From: Trichoplax adhaerens | Lineage: Eukaryota; Placozoa; Uniplacotomia; Trichoplacea; Trichoplacidae | NCBI RefSeq assembly: GCF_000150275.1 | Contig: NW_002060948.1 | Location: 5,560,241-5,624,240, forward strand | DNA: 64,000 bases | Direction: 5' to 3' | Shown here: positions 14,061-25,979 of the stretch, piece after piece | Layout: every line of letters starts with the position of its first letter | Numbering within the stretch: the stretch's first letter is position 1 | The notes under the pieces: generated by a model | The model's database searches: none | Told to the model about the DNA's origin: nothing | What the model saw: the letters and a program-made list of their open reading frames with translations, nothing else | Program-made: the position numbers and the translations under genes

Positions 14061-15587
14061 CTACTTACCGATTTGAATTAAATCCATTTTTTGCCTTGCT
14101 TTATCGGCCAAGTGGGCAGTATAAATATCACAAAACAATCCATCTTTTTCAATTGCACTAGTATAAAATGTCCGTGCTTGGGTTAAATCGACATTAACAC
14201 CTAGACCATATTCGTACATTAAACCTTTATAGTAAGGTGATAGAGAAGAGCATTTCATTGCTAATTTGAAATAATATGTCGATGATATATCTTCAGTTAA
14301 AGACAATGTTTGCGGCGATTTCAAAATTAATTTAGCTAATCTATAACAGCCGTAACCGTAAAATTGATTAATTAATCGAGCACGTCTATAACAACCGATA
14401 GCAACTTGAATGTCATCACACGATGATAATCGCCTCTTTTGAATCAATTTGCCAATTTGCCATGCAGCATAATGCGAATAAGCATCGTTATTTTTTTGTA
14501 ATGCTAGATAGTAATAATAGCTAGCTTGATTGTAATGGTGATGGATACCGAGCCCATAATGATACATTAGACCTAGTGAATAATACATACAACTGGTTGG
14601 GAATGGAAATGTTTCAATATCACTATTAACCAGGGCAAATTTGAGATAATCTAATGCAAGTGGATAATTTCGTAGGATGATATCAGTTACACCACGAAAA
14701 TAAAGAATAGCTAAATAATACATAACGATACTAAATCCAAACGACGATGATGCCGTTAGGTAATCGACAATCAACTCCGTTGAATAGTTATGCCTATAGT
14801 CTTTAATGATTAATAGCTTGGACATAATATGTCCATGTTGGGCTGCTTTATATAAATATTTTTCAGCTTTTTCTTTATAATCATGGCCATCGTAGCCAAT
14901 TTTAAGACGATATAACCAATAGCCAAGATAATAATAAGAAGCAGCACAACCGAATTTTCCACCTTGACTAAAGTAACGGTAGGCTTGAAGGTAATATTGA
15001 CGACTTTCAGTTAAGCCACTAACTGTCCCTTTCTTATAAGCGATAAATCCCAGATAATGGTTCCAACGACCGAGTTTAGCTTGATCTTCCTCACTTCGAA
15101 TTTGCTCTTCTAGCCAGTTTTTGTACCGATTGATCCCGTCTTGCCATAATTTCGATGAAGCTAAATAATAACTGTACTTTTGTTCAGCTTTACAGTAAGC
15201 TCCACAAGCAGCAGCTTTAATTAATAATCGGACTTTGATATCAATCAGGTGATGAGATTGGCTAATAAATCGTATTTTATCAGCGTCTCGTCTTTCTTCG
15301 TGGCTACCGATCATTTGACAAAGATAATAAGGTGCTACCGGATGGCCGTGATCGCTAGCAATTTGGTAGTGTTCGTAAGCTTTTTCTAAATTTTGATGAA
15401 TTCCATCTTTACCTAAATGATAGATACGCCCTAACTCATAATGTGAATGAGGGCTGTTACCCTCTTCGGTTAACTTGATATGCTTCTTCATCACTTCTTT
15501 AACTAAATTTCGATAACTTTTATCGGCATGATTAGCCAGCATTTCTGCCAGTAATTGATCTACGTTACTTTTTTTATTCTTAGACAT
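14061..15587 (-). CDS. Sel1-like repeat (SLR) protein, intronless
   Basis: Single uninterrupted 508-codon frame with ATG at 15585-15587 (complement) and its stop codon at the 14061 end. After a basic N-terminus (MSKNKKSN) come repeated Sel1-type units of about 36-44 residues. Examples are YELGRIYHLGKDG...YEHYQIASDHGHP (about residues 51-85), YYLGYWLYRLKIGYDG...KYLYKAAQHGH, YYSLGLMYHYGLGIHHH...YYYYLALQKN and a last one around YKGLMYEYGLGV. Each shows the alpha-helical A..Y..G pattern of this tetratricopeptide-like family. No signal peptide or membrane segment is obvious. Sel1 repeats build protein-protein scaffolds, best known from SEL1L in ERAD, but this protein lacks SEL1L's other domains as far as I can see, so the role is unassigned. 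Lack of introns contrasts with its neighbours and hints at a retrocopy, or at an intronless SLR family member. Confidence 0.9.
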   Translation of the reverse strand: MSKNKKSNVDQLLAEMLANHADKSYRNLVKEVMKKHIKLTEEGNSPHSHYELGRIYHLGKDGIHQNLEKAYEHYQIASDHGHPVAPYYLCQMIGSHEERRDADKIRFISQSHHLIDIKVRLLIKAAACGAYCKAEQKYSYYLASSKLWQDGINRYKNWLEEQIRSEEDQAKLGRWNHYLGFIAYKKGTVSGLTESRQYYLQAYRYFSQGGKFGCAASYYYLGYWLYRLKIGYDGHDYKEKAEKYLYKAAQHGHIMSKLLIIKDYRHNYSTELIVDYLTASSSFGFSIVMYYLAILYFRGVTDIILRNYPLALDYLKFALVNSDIETFPFPTSCMYYSLGLMYHYGLGIHHHYNQASYYYYLALQKNNDAYSHYAAWQIGKLIQKRRLSSCDDIQVAIGCYRRARLINQFYGYGCYRLAKLILKSPQTLSLTEDISSTYYFKLAMKCSSLSPYYKGLMYEYGLGVNVDLTQARTFYTSAIEKDGLFCDIYTAHLADKARQKMDLIQIGK

Positions 15588-16699
15588 GATAACGATATCG
15601 ATGAACCTTCTTCTTCTAATAGGTAAACAAGAAGGGATTACTAATGGTTAAACGGTAATCATGATCGACCAAGTTGTCAGAAACTAAATGCTGTATATTA
15701 TCGAATATTGTAATATTTACCTTGGATGATAGATCAATTCTAACAGTAGATCCAACCATATTTACAACAAAAATAATAAACTTGCCGAAGCGGAGATGAT
15801 GATCAAATACTACTGCAAACTCGCAAGTGGACTTGTTTTGATTATTTTTTTTTTTTTTCGAATCTTGCCTATCTTAATACAATAACCATAATTAGCTTAA
15901 GTCACTAGTATACAATAGCATTTCAAATTACTATTTAAACCTTTATAAAGGTTCTATGTTGTGAACAATATTTCACAATCTTATTCATCAAAATATCAAC
16001 AATACTGTCAGTGTAAACAACATGGTAAGTGGCTCATCCCACTTGGATGAAAAACACCCCTTCCATTTTATTGGATTTTTTTTAATTATTTTTCTTGTTT
16101 TTTTCTTATGCAAAATTTAATTTGGTGAGATCAATATAATTTCAGGGTTCCCGTTGACTATCCGAGAATTGCCTTGCTATGCTCTGTACGGATATGTACC
16201 AAATTGTCGCCTAAATGCGATAATTGTTTAACTTAGAGCTATTTTTGAAGCTATCGAGAATTCCACCAATAGTATATACAGTATATATATAATCTGCTTA
16301 GAACTACTAAGATTCATTAACCAGCTTATAACACCAGTGTACCTATAACTGACATATAACTAGTTGACTACAAACAAATGCAGTACTTGATATTACAAAG
16401 TATTCTTTTATACGTTTACTATCCTATCATACTTGTAAAAAGATTGCAATTTTACGCGATGTCCTATTTCTAAAGCTGGCTAGCTATAGGAAGATAGTAA
16501 TTCGCAGTAACTAAGATATAGAAGTATAGCTTCCTATTACGATGACTATTCCATACGTTTACAACAATGCCTGATGATGACAAGGACTAATTTAATCGGT
16601 GTTCTTCAAGTAAAATTTATCTAGTGCTCCTACGATATGTTTACAATCACATAGCAGCCCAACCCTTTATTAAGCTGTGATCCATACTGTACAAGGTGT

Positions 16700-16965
16700 T
16701 ACTTGACTGTAAATATGGTTAGCGCTGTCGTAAGGATTAAGACGCTACTTGGTAGCAAATAGGTCCAAACAGTACACAACCATCGTATAGCTGTCTCAAC
16801 GTAATGATATTAACACCCAGAAATTGCATTCAAAGTGCTTCCAAAGGATCAACTAGTCGACTGTAAATATGTCTACACTGCTGACACCCATCATATAGCA
16901 TTGGGAACGTTATCATATTTACATGTAGAAATTACTCTCAAGGTATTCCCTTCGTGTAGCAGATT
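16700..16965. repeat. Diverged direct repeat, about 155-bp period
   Basis: The phrase gactgtaaatatg occurs near 16705 and 16859. It is followed in both copies by a related block (catcgtatagctgtctcaac near 16782 and catcatatagcattgggaac near 16887) ending aaattgcattcaaagtgctt or aaattactctcaaggtattc. Divergence is substantial and the copies have different internal spacing, so this is a tentative old duplication. Confidence 0.4.
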
Positions 16966-18954
16966 TTGCTGGAACTATGTCTAGACAACACAGAATCATA
17001 ATTTATTATATTCAAAAAGACAAAATTAATTTTATATCGAACAGTTAATGTCAAGGGACTAAATAAGCATCAATAACTCGATTGAAACTGTATTCGTATA
17101 GCAGATAACTGTCGTCTAGTATTTTCAACATGATGAAATGGCAGGTACAACTGCTGTCCAGATTGCATCCGAACATTAATGTCTCAATTAAAATATGTCC
17201 GGAGACAAATAAACAGCAATCCCATAATGTATTTAGCACGATGATAATTATATCTGAAATCTGCTGTCAACGTGTCTCAGTATCCGTGACTTGGAGTAAA
17301 AGATATCCTCACTGTAGACAGTCATTGTTTCGCATTCCTAATGTACCTAATGATATGCACAGCTAGTAGCTGCTATCAAAGTGCCACTTAAGCATAAGTT
17401 ACTAGAGTAAATTGGCCTAACAGTAGAATTTATATAGTATTCAAACATTGGTAAACAAAGCCAATAATAGCATCTTATTTTATATTTCTCCCTTACTAAT
17501 AAACAAAAAACCCAGAACGATCAAAAAATAGTTTAAAAAAAATGAATATTAACTTATATCTTTCGGTATGAAAAGCTGCTTATCGATGATCTATTAAAGC
17601 AGCATATTATCAACAGAATGTAGATGAGTCCTTGCAGCCGCACTACTTCTTGAATTACTTCCTTATCTTATTTTAACTTTTCAAAGGCTAGGTGATTGTG
17701 GCATTTAATGATCCTTTTTAATCGTATTCATTTAAAAAGCTACAATGTAGCATAACCGCTAATTAATATTAATAATAGGGTAATCAACAATAAGAATACA
17801 CAGAAGCTATGGCACAGGACGTAGCAATCTATGGAAATTTTACCCATTTTATTAAGGAGTGAATGGTGGTAATTTAAAATTAGGAAGGTCGATGGGTTCC
17901 TTTGATTTGGTAGAAAACTGCAAGTACGCGTATATTCTAGTTTACCAGAGATGAATTCTGTTGTATCCAAGCTTTACACGTATGATAATTTTAAGTTCAC
18001 TTACAATTGATACTCTTACGCTACAGCTGCTATTAAATCACTTATAATTATATAAAAATTGTACGCCATTCATTGTAAACCCTCTCTATACCAAAGCTAG
18101 CTTTGAATTTTATCTAACCGTTGATATCTTATTTATTCTCGAAGCTAAATTGCCATACGTGCATTTGCTAATGGTTACCAGGGGATTCCTAAGGAACATT
18201 TTATTAGTTCTTGTAATTACCTCCGCATTCTTTCTGGTAAAGGTGTTTAACTGTAAATAAATTCTTGGTCACCGCAAACGTAATTGATGAATGTTTTGAA
18301 GCAACGAGAACGATCACAATTGTAAGCAGATTGTAGATTTTTTGCAGCCATTCAACTAAAAGATCTGGCTTCTATTAGCGTTAAGCAATGTTGGACTGTT
18401 CTCAAATTAGTTTCAATAGCTGATAAAAAAGTTCGAATTCACTAATATCAGTTGCGCGATAAGAAAAAGCTAAATATTGTAGGTGAAGGTCTTTCCATTC
18501 CAAGTAAGCCTGCTCGTACGTACTGTACCAGTGCCGAAGTAACTTAAATTATCATGCATAAATGGATGTCGTACGGATTAATTTGACTATGGTACGGTAA
18601 ATCTTGCGCACAATAATCAAGTAGATATCATAAATGTGTATTATTCGTTGGAAGTGCTATTAGGTAGAGTAAGGAACTTGTTTCATTCTTAAGTAGTCCC
18701 TGGTAGTGTTTGTACAATTATACAGACATACAGTAGTCGTTACGAGCACACACAACGGTCTGCTGAGCGAAGAATTTCATTGTAAGTACGAGGAATAATC
18801 ATATCGAAATTAGTACACTCTAATTTAGAACATGATGCTCCTTTATTGGTTATGTTGATTATCTTGCACCGAATAAAACCGTAAGTATCATCGCATTTAC
18901 GGTTGTTAGGTATAGGTTAACTAACAACCATGTGCATGAAAGCAGCATCAGGGT

Positions 18955-18973
18955 ATACATATATATATATATA
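18955..18973. repeat. TA dinucleotide microsatellite
   Basis: Short atacatatatatatatata run about 90 bp beyond the 3' end of DDOST. Confidence 0.8.
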
Positions 18974-19058
18974 AAAAAACTCTATGAAATCACGTATAGT
19001 ATTCATTTTTATATGACGCCATACTGCATGTCTGTAAGTAGCCGCACAAGGTCACCAT

Positions 19059-22000
19059 TTAATCTCTCTTATCTTTATCGTTAGGTCGGTAGTGTAAAAA
19101 GACAAATGAGAATATAAAGACACCAAACATCATTGAAAAGGCGCTGGCATAATACGGATAAGCGGATAGGATGAATCGTTCATACTGCGTGTGCTCCAAT
19201 GGACGGACAGATACCTACGTATATTTACGAAATGTTAATGCTCACAAATGTTTCTCAGGAAATAGTCATTTAATTGCTACGTACCTGAGTGGCACTAAAC
19301 ATATGAGTATATCCAAGTCTCAAGTAATCAATTTTAAATTGGTAAACGCCATAAACGTCTGGAACTTTAAAGTGAGCTTTGAATGTTATCGCTATGAAAA
19401 TGAACAACAATCATCACTTAGCCCATATAAGTGTACACTTTGCAAATCACTAGCGGTAAACATACTATATTCTATTTCAGTATTATACGTGAAAGGTGTA
19501 CAGTAATTTTCAACGACTACACCAGTATAACATCATTGCTGCGGTATTACGCATCATATCAGCTTACGATTTGAAGAACGGTTCATCGTCACCCGAACAA
19601 ATGGATCAATACGAACAAATTCAAGTTGGATATCCGAGCGGATAGGGGGCACCCATTTACCGTTAACGAGTTCTTCGATATCGACAGTAAATTCCTATTT
19701 ATCGAGAAAGTAAAGAAATACTTTATTTCAATTATCAACGAATTTAATACACTGTATATTTATGACTAAACATAAAATTTATGGCTAAATAATAGTGTTG
19801 CTAACCAATTCATCTCCGACAGTATAAAACTGTGCTTCCTTCGTTTCCCCTACTTTGTGATGACGTATATTTCCGTAACGTAGAACACCGTTCTTTTTAA
19901 AGGTCCAGCCGGCTAAAGAAATAGCTAAACGTTCATTGCCGCTATTCTCATACCTATGATGAAGGTAGTTTGTTAGGATCATCATTGCTATAGATTTAAT
20001 TTGTTTAGTTAACAGTGCGAATCAATCCGCATCACTCCAAAAAGAGACTTCAAGTTTATAAATAATACCAATACTTACGTTCTTTCTTTTGGATAGGCTA
20101 CCTGAACATTTGAATGCAAGAATCTATGAAAGTATAATGTTGTATTAGTTAGAAAATTTTGAATTAGAATGATACATAAATATGTATTTGTCGTCGTACT
20201 CATCGCTAAAGAAATCCAGTGAACCGCAGAAAACAACACGTGCGTTATTTCTGGCTTGCATAGATGCGATAAGGACAGTATTTTTTCCAATGGCTTGCGG
20301 GGCCTTGGGATGACAACATGCATGTTAGTTATGTTACATGAGGGTACTTTTTATTAATAAAATATCAGATTACGCGTGCATACACCTTAGGTGTTACTTA
20401 CATTCTTAACTCTTTCATCAGGAAAATAAGAAAAGCTAGATGGACTTCCAGTCAAAATTTCCATTACAAGTGGATTGTCTGCATCAACAGTCAATCTATT
20501 GCCATTATAGATAAGAAATTATTTATCCATACATTCGAATAATTTCATTAGCGATAAAACTATATCCCAATTATAGTTCTATTAGGTGTTGTACCAACTT
20601 ACCCTATACCTCTGTAAAGTAAAGGATCATTAACGCCGACACCAACAACTACAGGTGCGTCGATTAAACTAGCTTTAGATTTCGCAACAACCATAGTATG
20701 ATAGCCTTCATCTCTCTTGTCATAATTAATATGATCAATAACAGCTGTTTTCTCTTCGTCCATTTCTAAGCCACATTCTGCTGCCAAGTCACGAATAGGC
20801 TCACCTTGGAATACAATCGCGATAATTTAACGTTAAGTTAATGACGCAAACTAGGATATCTATTCTATTAATAAATCACTATATATAGTCTACCGCAAAG
20901 TACAGTGCAATCGGTTACTGATTTACCACTGAAGTATCTATCAGTCTGAATAATACCACTCAAACTAGCTTAAAATCATTATACAAACGGAGGACTTTAG
21001 CTCTTAAAATAGGGGAAGGAAATTGATCTAACCTATATCCGAGCTACCAGCTACCAGGACATTTCTTCCACTGTCAATGAATTCGGTAATGGCAGCAACG
21101 TTGATATTACCGCCGAATTCTTTTAGAACCAATGCGATGAAAAAAATAAGAATTTATCGCCAATAATCAATTAGCGTTTGCTATATTACTTGACATTTAC
21201 TTGTAGACTGTCACCCTAAGGTATTAGCGTAAAAGGTTGTAATGGTATAGTGTGATCACTTTTCTTACCTTCAACACTAGGAGAGAGGATTACGAGATGT
21301 TCGTATAAGAATTCACCGTATTTAGAGAGTGCTAAACTAGGATCATCAGCTGTTTTGAAATCTAATGACAATCCAATTCCTGAAAGAAAAATATTTCAGT
21401 TATCTAAGGCAATGCTAGAGTCTGTATATGTATCAGTTATTGCAGCAATAAAATCCAGTTGCGTTATTACCTAGCCGATCATTAATTATAATATGCAATT
21501 AATAACAGGCCATTAATATTCTGTTAAGATACATACGAGATCAAGCTAGTTTTTGTTCGTAAATTCTGGTTAGCTAACTGTTCCGATTGCCGATTTGAAC
21601 TGGGTATATAGTACTGTACAACCAGCTGTAGTATTGCGTAGGGTACAAGTTCATACACTGCACCACGAAAGTACCATAACTATACTGTAATAATGTTAGT
21701 ACAGGAGAGCTCATTGCGATCTACTTTAGGAAAAGTGGAGCAACACTGGTTAATTCTTTGCGTGAACTTGTACCATAAATTTGTATAAGAATTTGGCCCC
21801 ATTGCAGTATTGTGCACAGTACAAGCTTATCCATCGCGGCAAGAGCAAACTGTAACTATGCGTATCGCGATATTATCTATATACATAATAGTACATGGAG
21901 ATTCGAAAATGAAGCAAACTGATTTTGATTCTATATAATTATCCAACATTGGCTTATTGTTGTGCTGTACTTGGTATACAGTACAGTCTAACCGAAGTCC

Positions 22001-22825
22001 GATGTATTAGGTTAAGACCATACTGTAACTATACATTACTTCGATATCTACTTGACGACATCATGATCTCTAGGCACAATCTAATCACTTCCGTATCCTA
22101 TCCAATGCTAAGGTAACATTTAAAGCTGCATTTGAGCTACAACGGACGACATTACCGAGATCAGATGTACTACTATACACTATCATGATATATCAATTCA
22201 ATAGTACGCTAGAGAAGCGATGGCAAGTGCTGGTGGAATTCTGCATCATTATCGTCATTGGTGATTTAATCCATGAAGAAATGTGACTGATGATAAGGTA
22301 TTTAATTGGAGTCAAGATAGCTAGACAATAAATCCCTTATCGATCCCATATTCAACTGATCCAATTATCCAAAGTAGCAATTTCAATTAAGATCGTTCAA
22401 ACTTCAAGATGCTGAGAAGTACTTTGAATAGCAAGTTCCATTGTAGGCGAAAGTCCTACAATGCCCTTGTCATCAAGTGAGTTTTTTCTAGTCAATTTTA
22501 AGCTAATTTGATGGAGTAAAAGTCAATCCATTTCTATCCATTTCACTTTGATTAAGATTTTGCCAGTTTTTTTCACTGGCCAACAAGTTTATCATCACAG
22601 TACAAGAGCATCAATAAGAAAAAAATACATTGAGACGTAGAGTCAATTCATGCAGGATGCCATTTTACCTTGCAATATCTTCAAGAACGATGAGTGCGTT
22701 TCTTTGGTATTGAAGTTATCCAAGAGAACCAACGTTCTGTCTTGATTGTTACTTTGAGTATCACATACTACTAAGCTTCCCAACACCGAGAAAATAATAA
22801 TAATATCGGTTAATCGCAGCCCCAT
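19059..22825 (-). CDS. DDOST: Oligosaccharyltransferase 48-kDa subunit (DDOST/OST48)
   Basis: Non-catalytic subunit of the ER oligosaccharyltransferase, which moves the glycan from dolichyl diphosphate to asparagines of nascent proteins (yeast Wbp1). Exons on the complement, 5' to 3': 22825-22669, 21379-21269, 21119-21033, 20804-20603, 20495-20402, 20303-20200, 20123-20079, 19953-19806, 19694-19568, 19391-19285, 19214-19059. Phases agree at every junction. The start encodes a signal peptide, then [16 protein letters not shown]. Later matches to human are [69 protein letters not shown] and [13 protein letters not shown]. The last exon holds [17 protein letters not shown], the C-terminal membrane helix, and a polar tail ending DKRD. 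Total length is about 430 aa, near the family norm. Exon 6 to 7 uses a 76-nt intron. The gene diverges from MRPL20. Confidence 0.97.
21600..22060. repeat. Diverged repeats in DDOST intron 1
   Basis: Three related blocks carry gtacaagttcatac...ccataactatactgtaa (near 21640), gtacaagcttatcc...caaactgtaactatgcg (near 21819) and gtacagtctaacc...ccatactgtaactatac (near 21980). They are spaced about 165-180 bp apart. Similarity is partial, so this is a tentative decayed tandem repeat inside the 1.3-kb first intron. Confidence 0.4.
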
Positions 22826-22966
22826 GGTTTTAACGAACTGAAGCTTCGCAAATCAGAGCAACAGTGAATTTTTTTTCCTCAGATCTCTTGATGGATCGCA
22901 AAGTCAGGAAGAATGTGCGTGATGATACAACGTCTAGCGTGAAAGGACGTCGTCACTCGCCTTGGT

Positions 22967-23159
22967 TGTACTGTTCTGTATGCTTTGGCTGTTTGCTCAT
23001 GGCGTGTACTGTACACTGTACAATACTGTACAGCATGTTCAATTGCGCATGCATCGGTGCATGGCTACAGTACTGTACTGTACTGTGCTTTGGACGTCCT
23101 TTGTTGGTTCGTCTGGCTGTACAGTACTGTCCACTGTAAACTGTACACTGTACACTGTG
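22967..23159. repeat. CWGTA cluster upstream of DDOST
   Basis: Runs of CTGTA and CAGTA units with some CACTG variants: tactgtacactgtacaatac near 23007, acagtactgtactgtactgt near 23066, and ctgtacagtactg...actgtacactgtacactg to 23159. The runs lie 140-335 bp from the DDOST start codon. Confidence 0.85.
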
Positions 23160-23190
23160 GTCATGATAGGACTAGCGACGAGTGTTACAA

Positions 23191-23220
23191 CAGTGGTCAC
23201 CACTGATCACTCAGTGATCA
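23191..23220. repeat. Two overlapping perfect palindromes
   Basis: cagtggt-c-accactg (23191-23205) overlaps tgatcact-c-agtgatca (23204-23220). Each is a perfect inverted repeat around a single central C. It could be a pair of dimeric-factor sites or a cruciform. No protein is assigned. Confidence 0.8.
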
Positions 23221-23717
23221 CTAACCAGGCATTGCTACTATACTGTGCATGTTGCCATTGTAGCTGCTTCAGCAGGAAACGGTAGACGACCGACAAATGA
23301 TATGCTCAATTTAGCAAAAAGAAAAGCATTGACGGATAAAATCGAATAGACAAGTCATCCAATTGGCTGTAACCCTAGGCGCAATAGCATAACAGTAGTC
23401 TTGAGTCAGAAGTCATATCATGACCACTGACATAGAGATTACTCATGGAGGAAACAGACGTGCATTACTACCCAGGATATGAAAGAAGCATAAAAGTTAA
23501 GATAGCGAGCGATTCCATTTTTTTGATGTTGAATTTTTCGCTTTACAATTTGATAGTCATAGTGCTGTGGCTGTCGTTGCCATTTGTACAGCCGTTGGTT
23601 GTCCACGTGTAATAAGCTTTTACTCTATAGTATTTAGTATGTCATTGATTGATTTACAGCAGTCTGTACGTCTGTATAGTTTTTGTCTATGCCACTTGCT
23701 CCATGGAGTCTTCATAA

Positions 23718-23795
23718 CTCTACAGTATTTGCGTACCGTACCTTACCGTACAGTACTGTACACTGTGCACTGTACACTACCGTACAGTAATGAAT
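23718..23795. repeat. CWGTA cluster upstream of MRPL20
   Basis: Runs such as ccgtacagtactgtacactg near 23746-23765, with CACTG variants, ending about 150 bp before the MRPL20 start codon. Confidence 0.75.
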
Positions 23796-23942
23796 AGTAC
23801 CAGAGACTATTGGGTTAGGTACAGCGGTGTACCTGTACTGTAAGAACTTCCAAAGGCTTTCGGATCATCAATCCCCTACGTACTGTACTGCACCAAGAGT
23901 GCATCTGTGGCGTGCTGTCGATTACGGTCATCGCATTGCAAA

Positions 23943-25050
23943 ATGGTTCGAGGTGGAAGTGTCGATAGGAGCATTCGAAGAGCAAAGATATTTGCTCTTA
24001 CTAAGGTAAACCTGATTTCATTATCATTCTAGAGTAGATTCATCGTTAGTCTTATCTAAAGATAAATAAAATGATCTGTTAAGGGTTTCCGAGGTCGATC
24101 CAAAAATTGTTATTCTTTAGCAATTCGTGCTGCTCATAAAGCACTTCAACATGCCTATCGTGGAAGAAAGCTGAAGAAAAGAGATTTTCGATCGGTAAAA
24201 CAATTAAAATAAAATCTATCATTTCATGTGTGATTATCGTCGACAGCGATATTTGGTATGTTAAGAATAAACTCATTCATGGAACATCAATGATTTATAG
24301 TTATGGATTACCAGGATTAGCAATGCAGCACAAGAACAGAAAATGCCTTATTCCATGTTTATGCATAACATGGTTCGAGTAAGTGGATGCTGTACTGTAT
24401 TAAGACCATCATTGATGCGTTCGTCAAAGCAATTAATGCGAACAAGTTCTTCCTCCGCGCATGTATAGTGTACAGTATAGCCACAGACTACTATAAAACA
24501 GCTTTTATCGAGCGGTCCGTAGTAGAACCTAAACAATCATATACTGTACAGTACTGTACTCTACGTATTTCATTTCTGGTTGACGAGTATAACTGCGTAG
24601 TAGTCTAAACTCTCCTACGTACTGTAGATTTGCAATCTTTTTACAGTACAGTATATTACGTCAATTGAAACTGTTAAGCTCAATAGAACAGGTGTTAACC
24701 AATATTTCTATCGTCATCTAGGATAAATGGATTACTGTATACTGTACAATGATTGTACTCAGATTAGATCAATCGTCTTCATCTCCCTAAATCAACGGAA
24801 TGACTTCACTAAAACGATTTTTCTTGTTTTAACTTTCTCTAGCTCGAAGTACAATTAAATAGGAAAATTCTTTCAGAGCTTGCTATATATGAGCCTCGAT
24901 CTTTTCAGGTATGGCTAAATTGAATCTATTGGAAATTAGAACTATACATCTATGAGGTTGACATTGCAGTCTTAAAATTGTTTATTTCAGGCATTAGCTG
25001 ATTTAGCAAGGCGAAGACAAAGTAAGGGCCTTCTCAATGCTCTCAAGTAA
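23943..25050 (+). CDS. MRPL20: Mitochondrial large ribosomal subunit protein bL20m (MRPL20)
   Basis: bL20-family protein of the mitochondrial large ribosomal subunit, an rRNA-binding assembly protein. Exons 23943-24005, 24084-24194, 24301-24378, 24843-24908 and 24991-25050 are all phase 0 with canonical splice sites and join to 125 codons plus stop. Matches to human MRPL20 run along the whole length: [16 protein letters not shown] (human HFRGRKNRCYRLAVRT), [26 protein letters not shown] (human LWINRITAASQEH), [14 protein letters not shown] (human LNRKVLADLAIYEP) and [12 protein letters not shown]. The N-terminus is short ([15 protein letters not shown]) but basic and Arg-rich, compatible with a mitochondrial presequence. 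The protein is somewhat shorter than human (149 aa), mainly at the C-terminus. Intron 3 carries small CWGTA runs near 24540 and 24640. Confidence 0.96.
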
Positions 25051-25979
25051 TTGCGCCATTCTTTATTCGAACAATTATTCGGCATTTTGTTCCGATCAAT
25101 AATTTATTACTGTAGTCGCTAAAAGGACACCTATTATACCTCTGTTAGCATAAAATGAATGCCGAAACTGAAATATAAATACACATTTAATAAGAATCTT
25201 CATATTAACATGATTGCTTTTTTTACCAGTTATGCAAACAATAATTACAGGATATCTTGTTCTTAGTATGTACAATGTGTCATGTATTGTCATATTGCTA
25301 CTATGTTATATACACAGTTTGATGTCCCTTAAATCTTGATTCCAATAATTAATTAATATAGCCATAGTTACAAATTGATAATAAAGTAATGAAAACTTAT
25401 GATACATTATATCCATTGAGTAAGTGTGAATATTACCGTTGGTATTAAGATAATCATGTTCCTATTTCAAGACTCATGCACTGCAATTCGTATATTACGA
25501 ATCCGCCCACTGAATTTGTTCCTTTCTTACGGCTTGAAGTACAGTGCTTAAAAAAAATTTAGTACGCCGATACATCGTCCATTACCATAGCTTTAAGGAT
25601 CAATTCTAAGTAGTTTTGTCAATGGCGATTTGATCAGAGTAAAACTATCCGAGTTGTACTGTTTATATGTAGTATATTCTGCAGTAGGATAAAACGAAAT
25701 ACGTAATAATTCCATCGGAATAATTTAGTAAATTTTAAATGTTTAAGGGAATTTTCCAGAGCATACCATATGGATCTTAAATGTGACCAAAGTTGGAGTA
25801 CTTTGTATGCGTATATATATATAATATTTTATCAGTTATTCAGTTGTACAGTTTTGTACAAATTTACAAAGACTATCAGCAAATGGACTCATAGTTGAAT
25901 ATCTTTGATAACGCATGGATTGCATAAACTGTTTCACTCGATATTTTAAAAGTATATTCAAATACTATGCATTCTCCAT
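25051..25979. other. Convergent intergenic region
   Basis: Tail-to-tail spacer between MRPL20 and the minus-strand gene. AT-rich, with a short TA run near 25812. I see nothing coding. Confidence 0.5.

Larger units (their letters stand above)
15588..19058. other. Intergenic, mostly featureless
   Basis: This 3.5-kb stretch between the start of the Sel1 gene and the 3' end of DDOST has no supported gene. It contains T-rich runs near 15845 and 16075, a diverged duplication at about 16700-16965, and a short TA microsatellite near 18955. ORFs at 17051-17366 and 17740-17970 are short and lack splice or homology support. Confidence 0.45.
22826..23942. other. Divergent DDOST/MRPL20 intergenic region
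   Basis: The 1.1-kb region between the DDOST start (22825, minus) and the MRPL20 start (23943, plus) is the only place for both promoters. It is noticeably less AT-rich than the flanks. It carries two CWGTA clusters (22967-23159 and 23718-23795) and a pair of overlapping palindromes (23191-23220). ORFs here rich in Tyr-Cys-Thr-Val are translations of the repeat. Confidence 0.6.

Noticed and set aside
13949-14161. 70-codon plus-strand ORF with ATG
   Set aside because: It overlaps the 3' end of the Sel1-repeat gene antisense and has no independent support.
17740-17970. 76-codon minus-strand ORF with a membrane-like C-terminus
   Set aside because: It begins at TTG rather than ATG, lies in featureless AT-rich DNA and has no supporting signal.
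19171-19506. 111-codon plus-strand ORF starting with ATG
   Set aside because: It runs antisense across DDOST exon 10 and part of exon 11, which explain the conserved sequence.
20075-20323. 82-codon minus-strand ORF in the DDOST region
   Set aside because: Only its end (FLHSNVQ...) is in the true frame. The start is exon 6 read in the wrong frame across a 76-nt intron.
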